Positions 1 through 10,800 of a stretch of 64,000 nt of DNA are shown in pieces. Numbering within the stretch: the first letter of the stretch is position 1; each line of letters begins with the position of its first letter. This DNA is from Acanthochromis polyacanthus (Eukaryota; Chordata; Actinopteri; Pomacentridae): assembly GCF_021347895.1 (NCBI RefSeq), contig NC_067127.1:20122984-20186983 (forward strand), written 5' to 3'. The position numbers were made by a program, and so were the translations under genes. The notes beneath the pieces are model-generated. The model saw only the letters and a program-made list of their open reading frames with translations, made no database searches and was not told the origin of the DNA.

Positions 1-85
1 CTAGCATCAGACAAGCTATCAGAGAGACTGACATTATGTTTCCTCACTTTAAAACGGAACAAATGTAGCATAATGCAGTGACTTA

Positions 86-480
86 AGGTGCGTGTCCATT
101 ATATGCGACACATCGCACGTGGCATGCTGGTCCAGTTGGTGCGTTTCCAGCCGTGTGTTTACCTGCAGCTCACTTGCATAAAGTAGACTCGACTTGTACT
201 GTCCTTCAACATCTAAACTAGCCGTCGGTGAACTAAAACCAGGACAGATTCAGCTGCTGCACAGATTATTTCTCGCCTCAAATGCTTTAGAAATACTTTT
301 CCCTGAAGTGATTTCGAAATAATAGAGGAAGTTTGCCGAGCCGCTGTGTTTATCAGACTCATCTACCGGACCGTCAAGCTGGAAGCGCGGTCACGTGACC
401 ACGTAGTGGCCCGCTCGTGACCGTCCGTCATCAGTGCGATTTTTCAGATGCGTGCATTCGCATGTAGTGGACACGCAGTA
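86..480. mobile_element. MITE-like element with inverted ends
   Basis: The left end (TGCGTGTCCATTATATGCG, from about 88) and the reverse complement of the right end (TGCGTGTCCACTACATGCG, about 459-478) match over about 20 bp. No open frame of note lies between. The family was not identified; exact ends and target duplication are unclear. Confidence 0.5.
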
Positions 481-599
481 TGTCTTTTGTTTTGTGAAGC
501 GTGAAATGCTCCCACACTTTTGAGGACTTCGGTCAAACGGTTTTCTCCCTGCTGGTCATGTTTCATTTGTTAAATTTACTTTCCTTTGAAAATACCTCC

Positions 600-775
600 C
601 CTGCTCTGCCTCCACCTCGCTCTGTTCAACTCGCTCTGCAGGTGAAGTAGACGGCTCCACGACATGGTGCGTGACGCATGAATCGCGGGACACAACGAAT
701 CGATAATGCAATTCGTTGCCAACGCTTTTAATAATCGATTATTGACGATTTTATCGAGTCGTTGTTGCAGCCCTA
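600..775 (-). mobile_element. hAT-type element end fragment
   Basis: Read on the minus strand the segment begins TAGGGCTGCAACAACGACTC and continues with AATCGATTATT-type sequence, the usual terminus of an abundant teleost hAT family (recognised from memory). Only one end is seen, so this is a truncated copy in the last-but-one pcca intron. Confidence 0.55.
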
Positions 776-998
776 ATTGGTATGTATTCCAGTAACCCTG
801 CTGGTCAGTTTCAAACACAAGTAAGTGGCTTAGTGTGCTTAAAGCAAACACTAATAACATCTTGAGGATGATGATAAAAGGCCTTATCGCTCTACTCCTG
901 ATGTCTCCCCTCTTTTCATTTATGTTTCCATGCGCTATAAGTCAAGTTCCAAGCATTATGCCATTCTTTTCATGCGCTCTTCTCTTGTGTGGTTGTAG

Positions 999-1076
999 GT
1001 CGCTGAGGGTCAGGAGATTTGTGTGATTGAAGCCATGAAGATGCAGAACAGTCTGACAGCTGCCAGGCAGGCAAAG
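999..1076 (+). CDS. pcca: pcca penultimate exon, biotin attachment
   Basis: This 78-nt exon has 26 whole codons, flanked by AG at 997-998 and GT at 1077-1078, and carries the EAMKMQ biotinylation motif. Confidence 0.95.
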
Positions 1077-1415
1077 GTAATGTCGGTCTGTCTGTATCAG
1101 TGCATCTATTCTAATGACTATGGAGAAGCAGCAACTAGTTCAACATTTGCTGGTGCATTTGGGAGATTTTTTTGTTCATTCATTTATAATTTATGTAAGG
1201 CAGATTAGACACATGTATTTAACTGTGACAAGTATAATTAGCTTGTGCTTTTTGTTTAGTGTAAATAGTCACTGTATGGATGGAAATCTTAAAAATGTTC
1301 CTTTTAAAAACCTTTTAACCAAAGCTTGTGTTAACTTGCCTTCCAGGTTAAGAGTGTCCACTGTAAGCCAGGGGAGACAGTGGGAGAAGGTGACCTGCTT
1401 GTAGAGCTCCAGTAA
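999..1415 (+). CDS. pcca: Propionyl-CoA carboxylase alpha subunit, last two exons (partial)
   Basis: Biotin-carrying subunit of mitochondrial propionyl-CoA carboxylase, which turns propionyl-CoA into D-methylmalonyl-CoA in the breakdown of Val, Ile, Met, Thr and odd-chain fatty acids. Coding parts are 999-1076 and 1347-1415. The first encodes [22 protein letters not shown] is the biotinyl-lysine motif, with its Lys codon at 1038-1040. The second encodes [20 protein letters not shown] and ends at TAA 1413-1415. Together they form the C-terminal half of the biotinyl (BCCP) domain. Acceptors (TTGTAG and TTCCAG) and the donor (AAG/GTAATG) are canonical, and both exons are in phase 0. Upstream exons are outside the window. 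The gene converges on tm9sf2. Confidence 0.96.
1347..1415 (+). CDS. pcca: pcca terminal coding exon
   Basis: This 69-nt exon has 22 codons plus TAA, with acceptor AG at 1345-1346. It encodes the closing strands of the biotinyl domain ([10 protein letters not shown] end). Confidence 0.95.
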   Translation, partial: VKSVHCKPGETVGEGDLLVELQ

Positions 1416-1613
1416 AACACTACCTGTGATCAGCCTGATGTCCACACAGGAGGATCCATATTAACAAACACTTGGTTTCTCTTGCCAGTGGTCAGCCTCT
1501 GCGGTGGTCCACTACTAGTGTGCAGTCTTCTGCAGATGTCAGACTCCTTCATGTTTCTTGGACTCCTATGGTTATTCGGTTTTGTCACTTTCTAGACCTG
1601 ATTGTTAGTTTTT

Positions 1614-1619
1614 ATTAAA
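1614..1619 (+). terminator. pcca: Possible pcca polyadenylation signal ATTAAA
   Basis: ATTAAA lies about 200 bp past the stop codon; it is the common variant hexamer. No AATAAA is nearer. A 3' UTR of about 200-225 bp is inferred. Confidence 0.45.
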
Positions 1620-2126
1620 GGGTCAGTTCATCCACATTCCCAGTAAAGGTATTTTGTCATTTCACGCACATTTTGAAGAGTGATACGAAAATCCTGCCAA
1701 TCCAGTATAATGGAAGGACATGCCTTGAGTTGATCAATATTATATTTTTTATCAATTGTCCTACTAAAATTTTTGATGTGGTACAAAAAAAAAATCATCT
1801 CTCCTTTAGTGTGTTGGAGTCAGAAAGATCATGGGTTTAGAGAGATCTCTTGTGGTGGATATTTCAAAAATAGTTTTTTCTCCATCAGAAAAGCAACAAA
1901 ACAAAGTTGGTATTTTTAAAGTAAGAGGGAAAAAATGTTGAAATTTGGATGAATGAACTGACTTTAAATGAGTATACATAAAACCAATAAAGTGCTCCTT
2001 TTTCATACACAGTAATGTTGACTGTACTTCTGTCTGGCTACATCTAAAAGGAGAGTTGGCATGATGTAGTATAAAAATAGTATAAAGGTTCTATGAATTA
2101 TGGTATGCAGTGTTGAATATTTCTGC

Positions 2127-2170
2127 TACCCTACTGAGGATAAAGCGGTGTATAGAGAATGGATGGATGG
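2127..2170 (+). repeat. SINE 3' end fragment
   Basis: It matches the 3' end of the tRNA-derived SINE seen elsewhere in the window (ACTGAGGATAAAGCGGTGTA followed by GGATGGATGG). Confidence 0.6.
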
Positions 2171-2204
2171 AGTATTGAATATTACTTTGCTGAAGGTTCA
2201 TTCT

Positions 2205-2345
2205 GTAAAGCACTTGACTGGTACTAGAAACCCACCTGTGAAATGAAAGGTAACCAGTAAATTCAAGCGTTGCTTTTCTCACAGTGTTGAGATGTTTGGC
2301 AACTCTATGATGTACTTTGTTACTGTGTAGCTGCTGAAGCATCTG
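2205..2345 (-). repeat. Unclassified dispersed repeat, copy A
   Basis: Its reverse complement matches 22120-22245 over about 110 bp with scattered substitutions; the shared core includes TTTCATTTCACAGGTGGGTT. The family is unknown. Confidence 0.55.
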
Positions 2346-2444
2346 ATCAACATCTCATTTATTTTTGTCTCACCTCATAGTCACTAGACCAGAATCCTTA
2401 AGAGCATCCAAAGTTCTGCAGCCACTCAGATTGAGGAATGCAGG

Positions 2445-2802
2445 ACAGTGGCAGGGCTGCACATTCGCCTTGCAGCAGGAAGATCTCTGGTTCAAATCCC
2501 AGCCTGGGCCTGGGATCTTTCTGCATGGAGTTTGCATGTTCTCCCTGTGCAGGCGTGGGTTTTCTCCAGGCACTCCAGCTTCCTCCCACAGTCCAAAAAT
2601 ATGCTGAGGTTAATTGATAACTCTAGATTGCCCATAGATGTGAGTGTGATTGTTTGTCTGTATATGTACCCCTGCGACAGACTGGTGACCTGTGCAGGGT
2701 GTCCCCTGCATTCGCCCAAGTCAGCTGGGATAGACTCCAGCACCCCTGCAACCCTAGTGAGGATAAAGCAGTGTATAGAGGATGGATGGATGGATGGATG
2801 GA
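2445..2802 (+). repeat. tRNA-derived SINE, near full length
   Basis: A pol III B-box-like GGTTCAAATCCC sits at 2489-2500. It is followed by the conserved body (TGGAGTTTGCATGTTCTCCC; CAGTCCAAAAATATGCTGAG) and a GGATGGATGG tail. About a dozen copies of this family occur in the window. The tRNA origin is inferred from the box sequence. Confidence 0.75.
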
Positions 2803-3289
2803 GGACAGTGGCGGATCTTCCGTGGGGCCACGGGGGAGCAGTGGCCCCCCTGTGACCTAACTGGTCAGCCTGTCTGTCCCCCCCAAAATTTTCGTTGGAA
2901 ATTTACATTACTGATACTCTTATTTCCGATGCTCCTGAATGCACCAATGGCATTAGTTCAATCTTTTCTATTTCGTTGGGATTTGAAGAAGCTTTGAAGA
3001 CGTTTCCTGATGCCAGAGGAAAGAACGAGCAGGTTTGTATCTTTGCAGTGAGAAAACTGTGTTCGTTTCTCAGTACGTAACTGTCCGCAGGCCCGGGGTG
3101 GCTAATCGGGAAGACCGGGACAATTCCCGTTGGGCCGGTCTGATGTTTGGGCCGCGAGGGCCGGTGCTCTGTCATGGCTCTGGGTTGATTATTCTGCTGC
3201 TACCGCTGTTCCTGGGCCGCCTCCACTGGCAGCTTTTTTTTTTTTTTTTTATTTGCAGACTCACCGTGACGTAACACATGCACATGCAC

Positions 3290-3680
3290 AGAGGTGTTTG
3301 AAAGATGGAAAACAGGAAGAGCAAGGGTGGTGCAGAGAAGGCAAGAAATAAAAAGAGGAAAGCTCTGGAAACATGCAGCCGAATGTGCAGAAATTGGAAA
3401 CTTTTTCACTAAAGCTCGCGGTTTGAAACGACAAATGAGGACGAGGAAACGGATACGGACTTTGTTGAACTTTGCAAACCACCGTTCAAGTTAATTATCA
3501 AGTCAATTAATTGTGTGTCATTGTGGTGTAAAACATAATGTTATATAATTTAAATAATAGTATGATGCAACCACATAACTGGGATACTTTGTCCTGTAGC
3601 CCCTCAGAGTCAGAAGAAAGATCCAGCACCAAGCAGCAGCCAAGAGCCACAAGTCCAGAGTGGGAGATAGGATTGTTCAT
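3290..3680 (+). mobile_element. hAT transposase 5' fragment (ZMYM/TTF-like)
   Basis: Starting near 3306 the plus strand reads MENRKSKGGAEKARNKKRKA, typical of the N-terminus of fish hAT transposases of the zinc-finger TTF group. The frame then breaks and a Ser/Glu-rich piece follows at 3600-3660. A decayed copy. Confidence 0.45.
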
Positions 3681-3959
3681 TGAGTGAATATTATTAGAAT
3701 GAATATAATGAAGAGTCTGTTGTAGACCTGTTCTATATGAGAAGTGCCCTTAGATGCGAGATGATTCAGCACTACATTAATGAAACTGACCTGACGGCTT
3801 TGTAAAAAGTGCTGAGAATTTTGACAGTTATTTAGTGTTGGAGGCAGAGCCAGTAGTGATGAGGGGATTAATGCTGTCAGTATGGAAGGAACAGGTGAGC
3901 TGTTGGAACAAAGTGAACAAGCAAGCATTAGTTCCAATACTTTCTATGCCCAAAGCGTA

Positions 3960-4040
3960 AATGGTCTGTATTTATATAGCGCTTTACTATACCTGCAAGG
4001 TACCCAAAGCGCTTTACATTATACATCACATTCATGATGT
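3960..4040. repeat. Teleost dispersed repeat fragment
   Basis: The string TTTATATAGCGCTTTACTAT followed by CCCAAAGCGCTTTACATTAT is a common teleost repeat segment recognised from memory. Confidence 0.4.
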
Positions 4041-4074
4041 TTTTAGAGCGACCTGCTCTACTATAGGCTTTTTT

Positions 4075-4455
4075 GATTGACATATTACTATGACATTTTA
4101 TTATTTTTGTTGTTTTTTAGCAACATATAAGAATTTGAACAGGTTTAAAAATTACTATACTTTTACTTGTGCAGTGAACTATAATTCTATGGCATTTTTT
4201 AGATATTATACTCTGATGTTTTCTAGAATAACATACTATTTTGACAACATACTGCACTATGACATTTTTTGAACCACATATACATGACAATTTTAGGCAA
4301 CATCCTATAATTTTGCGTTTTTTGAATCACATAATCATCTGTTTTTTTTTGTTTTTTTTGCCGACATGCTATACTATGAACTACAGGCCATACTATGTTA
4401 TTCTTGAAAAGTATACTATACTTTGACATTTTCTGAACTACATCCTATACTGTGG
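4075..4455. repeat. Degenerate AT-rich minisatellite
   Basis: Imperfect units of the type ACATACTATACTATGACATT TTTTGAA recur at roughly 30-60 bp spacing (4080, 4230, 4300, 4370, 4410, 4440). It is an old, diverged tandem array. Confidence 0.5.
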
Positions 4456-4525
4456 CGTTACACACAGTGCTTTGGTTACATGTTGATTTATAATCTAGGT
4501 TTTTTACTGTTTTGTTTTTTGGCAG

Positions 4526-4607
4526 GATTACCACAGACCTGACCGTGAACACCGTTGACACCCACCTGAGGGAGACGCTGCCTAAGATCTCCAGGCTGCT
4601 TGGTTGA
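4526..4607 (+). other. Orphan terminal-exon-like segment
   Basis: A strong acceptor (T-rich tract ending TTTTTTGGCAG at 4525) is followed by a 26-codon open frame, phase 1, ending TGA at 4605-4607. It reads ITTDLTVNTVDTHLRETLPK and then ISRLLG. I do not recognise the protein and see no matching upstream exon. It could be the last exon of a short unknown gene, an alternative pcca end, or chance. Confidence 0.25.
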
Positions 4608-4731
4608 GGTCTTTCTGGTCCAGAACATCATCAACTACATCTTCTTTTGAAGAGGCCCTCAGATGCTGCAATCTCTGACCTTAAGGAGGAACTGCTACTT
4701 TCACTCTGTAACGAGACGGCGGTTATTGTAA

Positions 4732-5202
4732 TAGGCAGGGATATTCGCCTAAGGTTTTGATTTCTTAGTCAAACAAAGCTGTCTTAACTGATTATGTAAT
4801 TTTTCCCGTAGAATCCAATTCTGCCTCATACATTTTTGTATCATCATTGTAATGAATTCCTTTGAATGGCATATTTGAAGAATTGGTTAACATAATTTAT
4901 GCAAATTATCTCTTTATATCAATTTTGCATCACATATTGACATACAAATTGATGTTTTAAGTTCAAATAAATACAGAAATCTGAAAATTTTCCATTTATT
5001 ATGTGAAATACAGCTGCATTTTGAAGAAATTTAGTTTTAGCACTAATTTGTTAAAAAAAAAGAGCTAATTAACTCATTAAATATGCATGATACAAAAATG
5101 TATGAGGCAGAATTGGATTCTACGGGAAAAATTACATAAGAATCAGTTAAGACATCTTTGGTTGACTAAGAAATCAAAACCTTAGACGAATATCCCTGCC
5201 TA
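4732..5202. mobile_element. MITE with about 115-bp terminal inverted repeats, TAA target duplication
   Basis: The left arm (4732-4846) begins TAGGCAGGGATATTCGCCTA. The right arm (5088-5202) is its reverse complement with few mismatches. Direct TAA copies flank it at 4729-4731 and 5203-5205, which fits PIF/Harbinger-type integration (TWA). No transposase is present. Confidence 0.75.
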
Positions 5203-5214
5203 TAAAGACCCAGC

Positions 5215-5440
5215 TCCTGGTGGCTATGAGTGAAAATTTAACATCCATCAAAAGGGAACTACAGACAGTTAAATCTGAGCTGTCAGTCAGTATTTCAAAC
5301 ATCAAGTCTGACCCGGGTGCCCTACACCATCTAAGGAATGCTGAGTCCATCTTTCCAAAAAAACAAAAAAAACAAAACACTTTTAGGGTGAACATATCTT
5401 CTCTGATTGGCCTCAAACCTGTTGAACCCTGAGGTAACTT
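5215..5440 (+). mobile_element. Possible LINE-1-type ORF1 coiled-coil fragment
   Basis: The open frame at 5220-5432 has a heptad-like start (SENLTSIKRELQTVKSELSV) like fish LINE ORF1 coiled coils. It is short and isolated. Confidence 0.25.
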
Positions 5441-5843
5441 TCATAATTAAGCTTAGCTTAAGATACAAGCAAATAAACTTAACAAATGTTTGCATTTCTG
5501 GAAATTTAAATATCACAGAGGGCTAATGAGTAGAGAACTTTATTGTCCAGTTGAACCTCTGCTGGTTTACACATCCAATGACTCTACTTTTAACATGAAG
5601 TAACACCTTGAGGTACGTTTTGCTTTTGTGTGGTTAAAGGAAAATGCTTGCAGGTCTAGTATCGAGCTACCTACAAAGCCAAACTGCCAGCTGACTGCAG
5701 ATCAGCCTGTTAGTGTTAGCGGCATTGTAACTTGCTAGCAAAGGAGGGCTAACCAAAACCCAGTGGAAAGTTTTGAACATAACTTTAACTACTGTGGAAA
5801 TTGAAGGAAAATTTTGTTCAAAGATTAAATAGATGTTGATCAC

Positions 5844-5959
5844 CTTGCTTGACGGTTTCGGCGAGCTCCGTGGCCTTCACCAGAAGGCTGACGGCTTGTG
5901 ACGTGTTCAGCCGGCAGACTTCGGCAGCCGGCAGTTTGCGGCGTGACCAGCAGGGTCGC
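5844..5959 (-). other. Orphan exon-like GC-rich segment
   Basis: On the minus strand an acceptor (TTCCAGCAG) and a donor (CAAG/GTGATC) bound a 116-nt segment that is GC-rich against its AT-rich surroundings. One frame reads LPAAEVCRLNTSQAVSLLVK followed by ATELAETVKQ. The plus strand is also open here, so coding status is doubtful. No protein was recognised. Confidence 0.22.
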
Positions 5960-6740
5960 CTGCTGGAAATGTAACTCAGGCCAAGAGTGAAATGCAGTTC
6001 AAAAAGGTGTATTTGTCACAATCCTACGTTGGAGAAGGGTCCCTAAGTTCTTAAGATTTAAGCTGGGTGAGGAAAAGGGGCCATTATTCGGTCGTCTTTG
6101 AGGCATTTGCTGGCTAACCAAGCAGTGCTGTGATGGAACATTGCATGGCATTCTTGAAAACTGCAGTCCTCTTCCTGTGGCTCTGCTTGATGAAAGTATG
6201 TTTCATGAACTGGTGTTGGAGTTGATTTCCATCCATCTTCAACCCAGAAAGTTCCAGCTTTCTTATTGATAGCGATCCATACGAGTATGAGACTTTGCTG
6301 GTGCTCTTTTGTCCATTAGGGATTCAGCCATGGGCCCATCCATTTGCTCCATCGAGAGCAACTCCGATCTCATATATCTGGGAAACCTTTTAAAAATCTG
6401 CCTTCAGGCATTTCTTGACCCAAACTTGATGCTTCAACTTGCAAATCATATTCTCTGGGTTGCTGTGTAGTAGCTGCTGTCCTTAAAGTTTTTTTTTTTT
6501 TTTGGGACACTGTTGACTACTTGAAACAATGTTTGACTCTCTGGTGGTCACATTTAGCTGTTTTGAGAGTTTTGCATCCATCCAATGGGCATTTTTAGTG
6601 TCAGTTAAATCTCTTCTGTCCCCTTGTACCTGAGAAATTGAAGCTACCTAATAATGCACACTTTGACATGAGGTGCCAAAGGGGGAAAAACATATAGAAA
6701 TAAGTGAACGTTGCTTTTACACAAATTTGAATGTAAAGGA
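5960..6740. other. Unassigned intergenic sequence
   Basis: I see no gene, long inverted repeat or recognised repeat. Parts of 6050-6470 have even base composition and may be an old transposon relic, but I could not place it. Confidence 0.4.
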
Positions 6741-6780
6741 AACAACACTGTGGCTTTCTTCAAAAAGCCACAGTGTTGTT
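6741..6780. repeat. 17-bp perfect hairpin
   Basis: AACAACACTGTGGCTTT at 6741-6757 pairs perfectly with 6764-6780 across a 6-nt loop, directly beside the MITE at 6788. Confidence 0.7.
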
Positions 6781-6787
6781 AGATTTC

Positions 6788-7154
6788 TACTACCCTTCAA
6801 AAGTTTGGAGTCACCCAGGCAATCTCATGTTTTCCATGAACATTCACACTTTTATTCATGTGCTAACATAATATCACAAGGGTTTTCTAATCATCAGTTA
6901 GCCTTTCAACACCATTAGCTAACACAATGTAGCATTAGAACACAGGAGTGATGGTTGCTGGAAATGTTCCTCTGTACCCCTATGGAGATATTCCATTAAA
7001 AATCAGCTGTTTCCAGCTACAATAGTCATTTACCATATTAATGTCTAAAGCTGTATTTCTGATTCATTTAATGTTATCTTCATTGAAGAAAAACTGTTTC
7101 TTTCAAAAATAGAGAAATTTCTAGGTGATCTCAAACTTTTGAACAGCAGTGTAG
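6788..7154 (+). mobile_element. TA-inserting MITE family A, copy 1
   Basis: The start is CTACCCTTCAAAAGTTTGGA and the end is AAACTTTTGAACAGCAGTG. It shares the body (AGCATTAGAACACAGGAGTG) with copies near 11.0, 13.6, 23.6, 26.3, 37.1 and 57.9 kb. Confidence 0.75.
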
Positions 7155-7387
7155 ATAAAAATGTTAGCGTAGAGCTTTCCTTGAAATGTAAATGAGGTAC
7201 CCGAATCATTAAAAAAAAAAAAAGATTTAATTCATCATTCATCAGTTCTGGAATTTTAGAATTGAATTAAGAGATTGTGCTTTTTGTCCTGAATTTCATA
7301 CATGTGTATAATTTGATTTGATTAAAATATTTATTTTAAATATAACAGCCATTCTAATAAAGTAGTTAAGAAGTAGATCCTTGCAGC

Positions 7388-7393
7388 TTTATT
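7388..7393 (-). terminator. tm9sf2: tm9sf2 polyadenylation signal AATAAA
   Basis: TTTATT on the plus strand is AATAAA on the gene strand, about 430 nt past the tm9sf2 stop. It is the best-placed hexamer for the 3' end. Confidence 0.5.
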
Positions 7394-7819
7394 CGTCTGT
7401 CACTCTGTAAACACAAATTGCAGGGATCAAAAACCAAAACTGGATCTAATGAGAGGTGATGCAGTCTCTGGACAGTCTAGCCGTGGGTCACTGTGCTGTA
7501 TGAGGGTGACTAGTAAGAACAATCTATTTGTCAGATACTAGGGAGAAACAAGTACAGTCATGATGCATTTCATTCAGATTATATGCAGATATAGATGCAG
7601 CCCTATTTACAAAAAATTGTAACTCCATGTATACATGCTCACACACAAACATTTTAGGCACGCAAAGAAAAGACAAAAGTAATCCGAGGAAATGAAGACA
7701 TGAAGGTCGAACAGAAGTTGAAATGTTCAGTTCACTCTGACAGCGTGGATGTTCCAAAGGTTGATGGGAGAAAGTGTCGTCCGGTCAAATACGTACAGTC
7801 AGTTGTGTGTTTGGGTCTT

Positions 7820-7887
7820 TCAGTCCACTTTGACCACACTGTAGATCTTGGTAACAAACCAGAAACAGGCAAAGAAGCCAATTGTGC
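7820..7887 (-). CDS. tm9sf2: tm9sf2 exon 17, C-terminus
   Basis: Residues 624-645 and stop (7820-7822), [20 protein letters not shown] and final D. Confidence 0.96.
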
Positions 7888-10800
7888 CTGAGGAGAGAGA
7901 AAATACACCTTTAATTAGAACTATGACAAAACAGACTTCTTTGCATTTAGCTTTAGAAACACCAGTGTATGTATGGGGTATGGTCTATGGATGGTTTTGT
8001 GTGCACACATCGTATACAGTGCCAGTCAGATATTTAAGACCGCTCTATTCAAGGGCTTTTTATTTAATTGTACCATTTCTGCAGGACAATGAGAGAAATC
8101 ACACCTCCTAGTCCTGTGAGGGCAATTTAATGAAGAAGAAGAAACACGTATTTGATAGTCTCCATAATCCCCAACCCAAACCTAACTGGGAGGGTTAAAG
8201 ATGAGGCACTGCAGCACATGTGGGAACTCTTTCAACACTTCTTTGCCTTTGTCTAAACTTGGTTCCATGAGGGATATTGACACTGTGTTGTAGCTGATGG
8301 GAGTTAAAGATAAGCTTTGTCCAGTGTAGTGCAGACTAGGTACAAAACCATCCCTGCACACACAAAGCCACTGCATGTAGCTAATGTCTGAATCAAAGCA
8401 AGACAGCCAAAGATTTACGATTTATTCCAAGAATGACAGTGCTCTTCATAACGTTTGGGATAAAGAATTATTATTTTCATTCATTTACTTGTCCCTGTGT
8501 TCCAGAGTTCTAAATCTGCAATCAAGCAATTTACATGTGATTATAGAGAACATTTAGCTTCCTCATGTAGAAACGCCCTCGTTTCGGGGTACCATAATGT
8601 TTGGGATGCAACAAGCATGTGTACATTTAAGTAGTCAAGTCTAGTACCTTGTTGGGATATCCCTTAGATGCAATGACTGCATATGTCACACATATCTGAA
8701 AGTGTTGATGATCGGATGGATAACTTTGTAAATTTTTCTTCATATGGTGAGAATTCTTCTGTTGTCAGCAACGGAGGTCTTTCTTGGCCTACCACTGCCT
8801 TTACACTTGCTTCCAAACAGTTGGTTTTGGTAATCCTGAGGTTTTTAGCCACATAATCACTCACTTTCTCTTTTTGGCCAGGCTGGTCCTTACGCCAAAA
8901 CTACAAACTCCAAAGGTACTAAAAACCTAGCTCAGTAATAAAGCAATAAATTATGGCCCCCTGAAATGTGGTAACTAAGTATAAACAGTGAGATAGTTTC
9001 CTTCCTATTAAACAGAAATCTAAACAAACTCACTTTAATGAAATCTGAATGTGCATTTTAATCACTGACTCTCCACAGCCTTCTAGAACAGAAGAATCAA
9101 TTAAACTAAATTTTAGTTTTATAGCGGTAATCATAGCATATGCTATCTTACTGCACTTTACATTGTAAGGTGAAGATCTTACAGTATTATGGAGCGAAAT
9201 CCAACAATTCTGTCTCAACCAGTTGGCAGGTACAAGGCAATGTCATTAGAAGGAAAAGCATTGCATTGATAAACAGAAGTGCTGTGAGGAAATGCATATC
9301 TTAATTCAAAAGAGACCTCCAGAAATAAATCCACACCATGACTCATAATGGGCCCCATGTAAAATATACTTACCAGTAAATAGGAAAAATATGAGCGCCA
9401 TGATCATGGTGTATCCATAGTACAGGATGATGCTGGCCAGTCCGGTGATTTGCAGCTTCGAGAAAAAGTAATGAATGGCATAGACCAGGAAATAGACAGC
9501 AGTGAAGCCGCTGGTCAGGAAGGCGCGCCACTGCCAATGGTAGTCCTATGAAGGGAAAGAACACAGGAAGAGTTGAGATTTAAATAAAGAAACAGGTTTG
9601 TAAATTTGAGCCCCTGCATACAGAATCCATTTCCATAGATATGAATTGCTATCAGTGCTACAATTCTACAATTTCTTTTATGCAAAGCGGCGTACATCTG
9701 ACAGTAGATACAACACATGCAAGCATCTAGTCAGGAGAAAACAACCTGGATAAGAGCCATAAAACAAGTTCAAGTGTGATAATAGGACCGTAGTGTCTAC
9801 AAGTAATGCAGACATAATAGGATTTGGTTTTTTTTGCAGCCTGTCAACTGCAAAGGTGTTCAGTGCTAGTCACTATTTAATCACAAAACAGAGAGGTCAG
9901 AACAAATTCCAAATCAAACCTCATCCACACTTCTGTATCAATCTCCTGCTTGTAGGCCTCAAGGGCTGTATTTAGTCATGAGCAGATCCATATACAGACT
10001 GTCTATGACTACCTTTCTACTGTATTCACAGATTTCTTTTTAAAATTGTACATTTCTTTGATAGTGTAATTTGTGGGATTGACAAAAGTTGTATTCTAAT
10101 GTATCTTTACAATTCATCCTACATGATTTTCATAAATAATACAAAACACCTAATTTATTTTACAATTGTAAATGACCTACATTACAACCAGATTAAGGTT
10201 TTAATAACATTATAAATAATTTAAGATGCTAGAATTCTCGCAAAATATATAGCTGTTAACAGTTTTAGTACAAAGACGTCTGTGTTAATATCCTCACTGA
10301 AATGTAAACATGATAATGGTAATGTTAAATGCATTGCACTGATCACGTTCACCTCAGCACATAAGTGAAAGTAACACAGCAGGATGGTGGCTTCAGAGCA
10401 TGTGATGACCAGGATGATGAAGACAAGGAAAAGGAAGCCAAACATGTAGTACATCTGATGGGACCTGAAGAACAGGAAGAGACATGTCTGAGTCCTTAGA
10501 ATAGATCAAATACGTCGCTGAATGGTGAAGCATGTTATGGTAAGCTTGCCATCATATTTGATAAGAACACTGACAGGCATAAAAAATAACAGATGTATAG
10601 AATTTAACTGCTCAGTGTGTTGTTGATCAAGGCAGACTGGTATCGACACAAACCTACAACTGATCCTTAGTTTATGTCTGTTGTTTCACAGGTGTCGTAC
10701 AGGGAGAACACAACGCATTAGGACTGTAATTGTTGCATGGTTCAGTTGTATAATAAACCACAGCATGATCAATCAATAATCATTAACTGATAACACACAA

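Larger units (their letters stand above)
1620..4525. other. Intergenic repeat debris between pcca and orphan exon-like segment
   Basis: No host gene was recognised. The stretch holds SINE copies (2127-2170, 2445-2802), an unclassified dispersed repeat (2205-2345), a hAT transposase fragment (3290-3680), a teleost repeat fragment around 3960-4040 and an AT-rich minisatellite (4075-4455). 1690-2090 shows nothing recognisable. Confidence 0.6.

Noticed and set aside
6741..6780. Hairpin as a microRNA precursor
   Set aside because: A 17-bp stem with a 6-nt loop is too short for a typical precursor and it abuts a transposon end.
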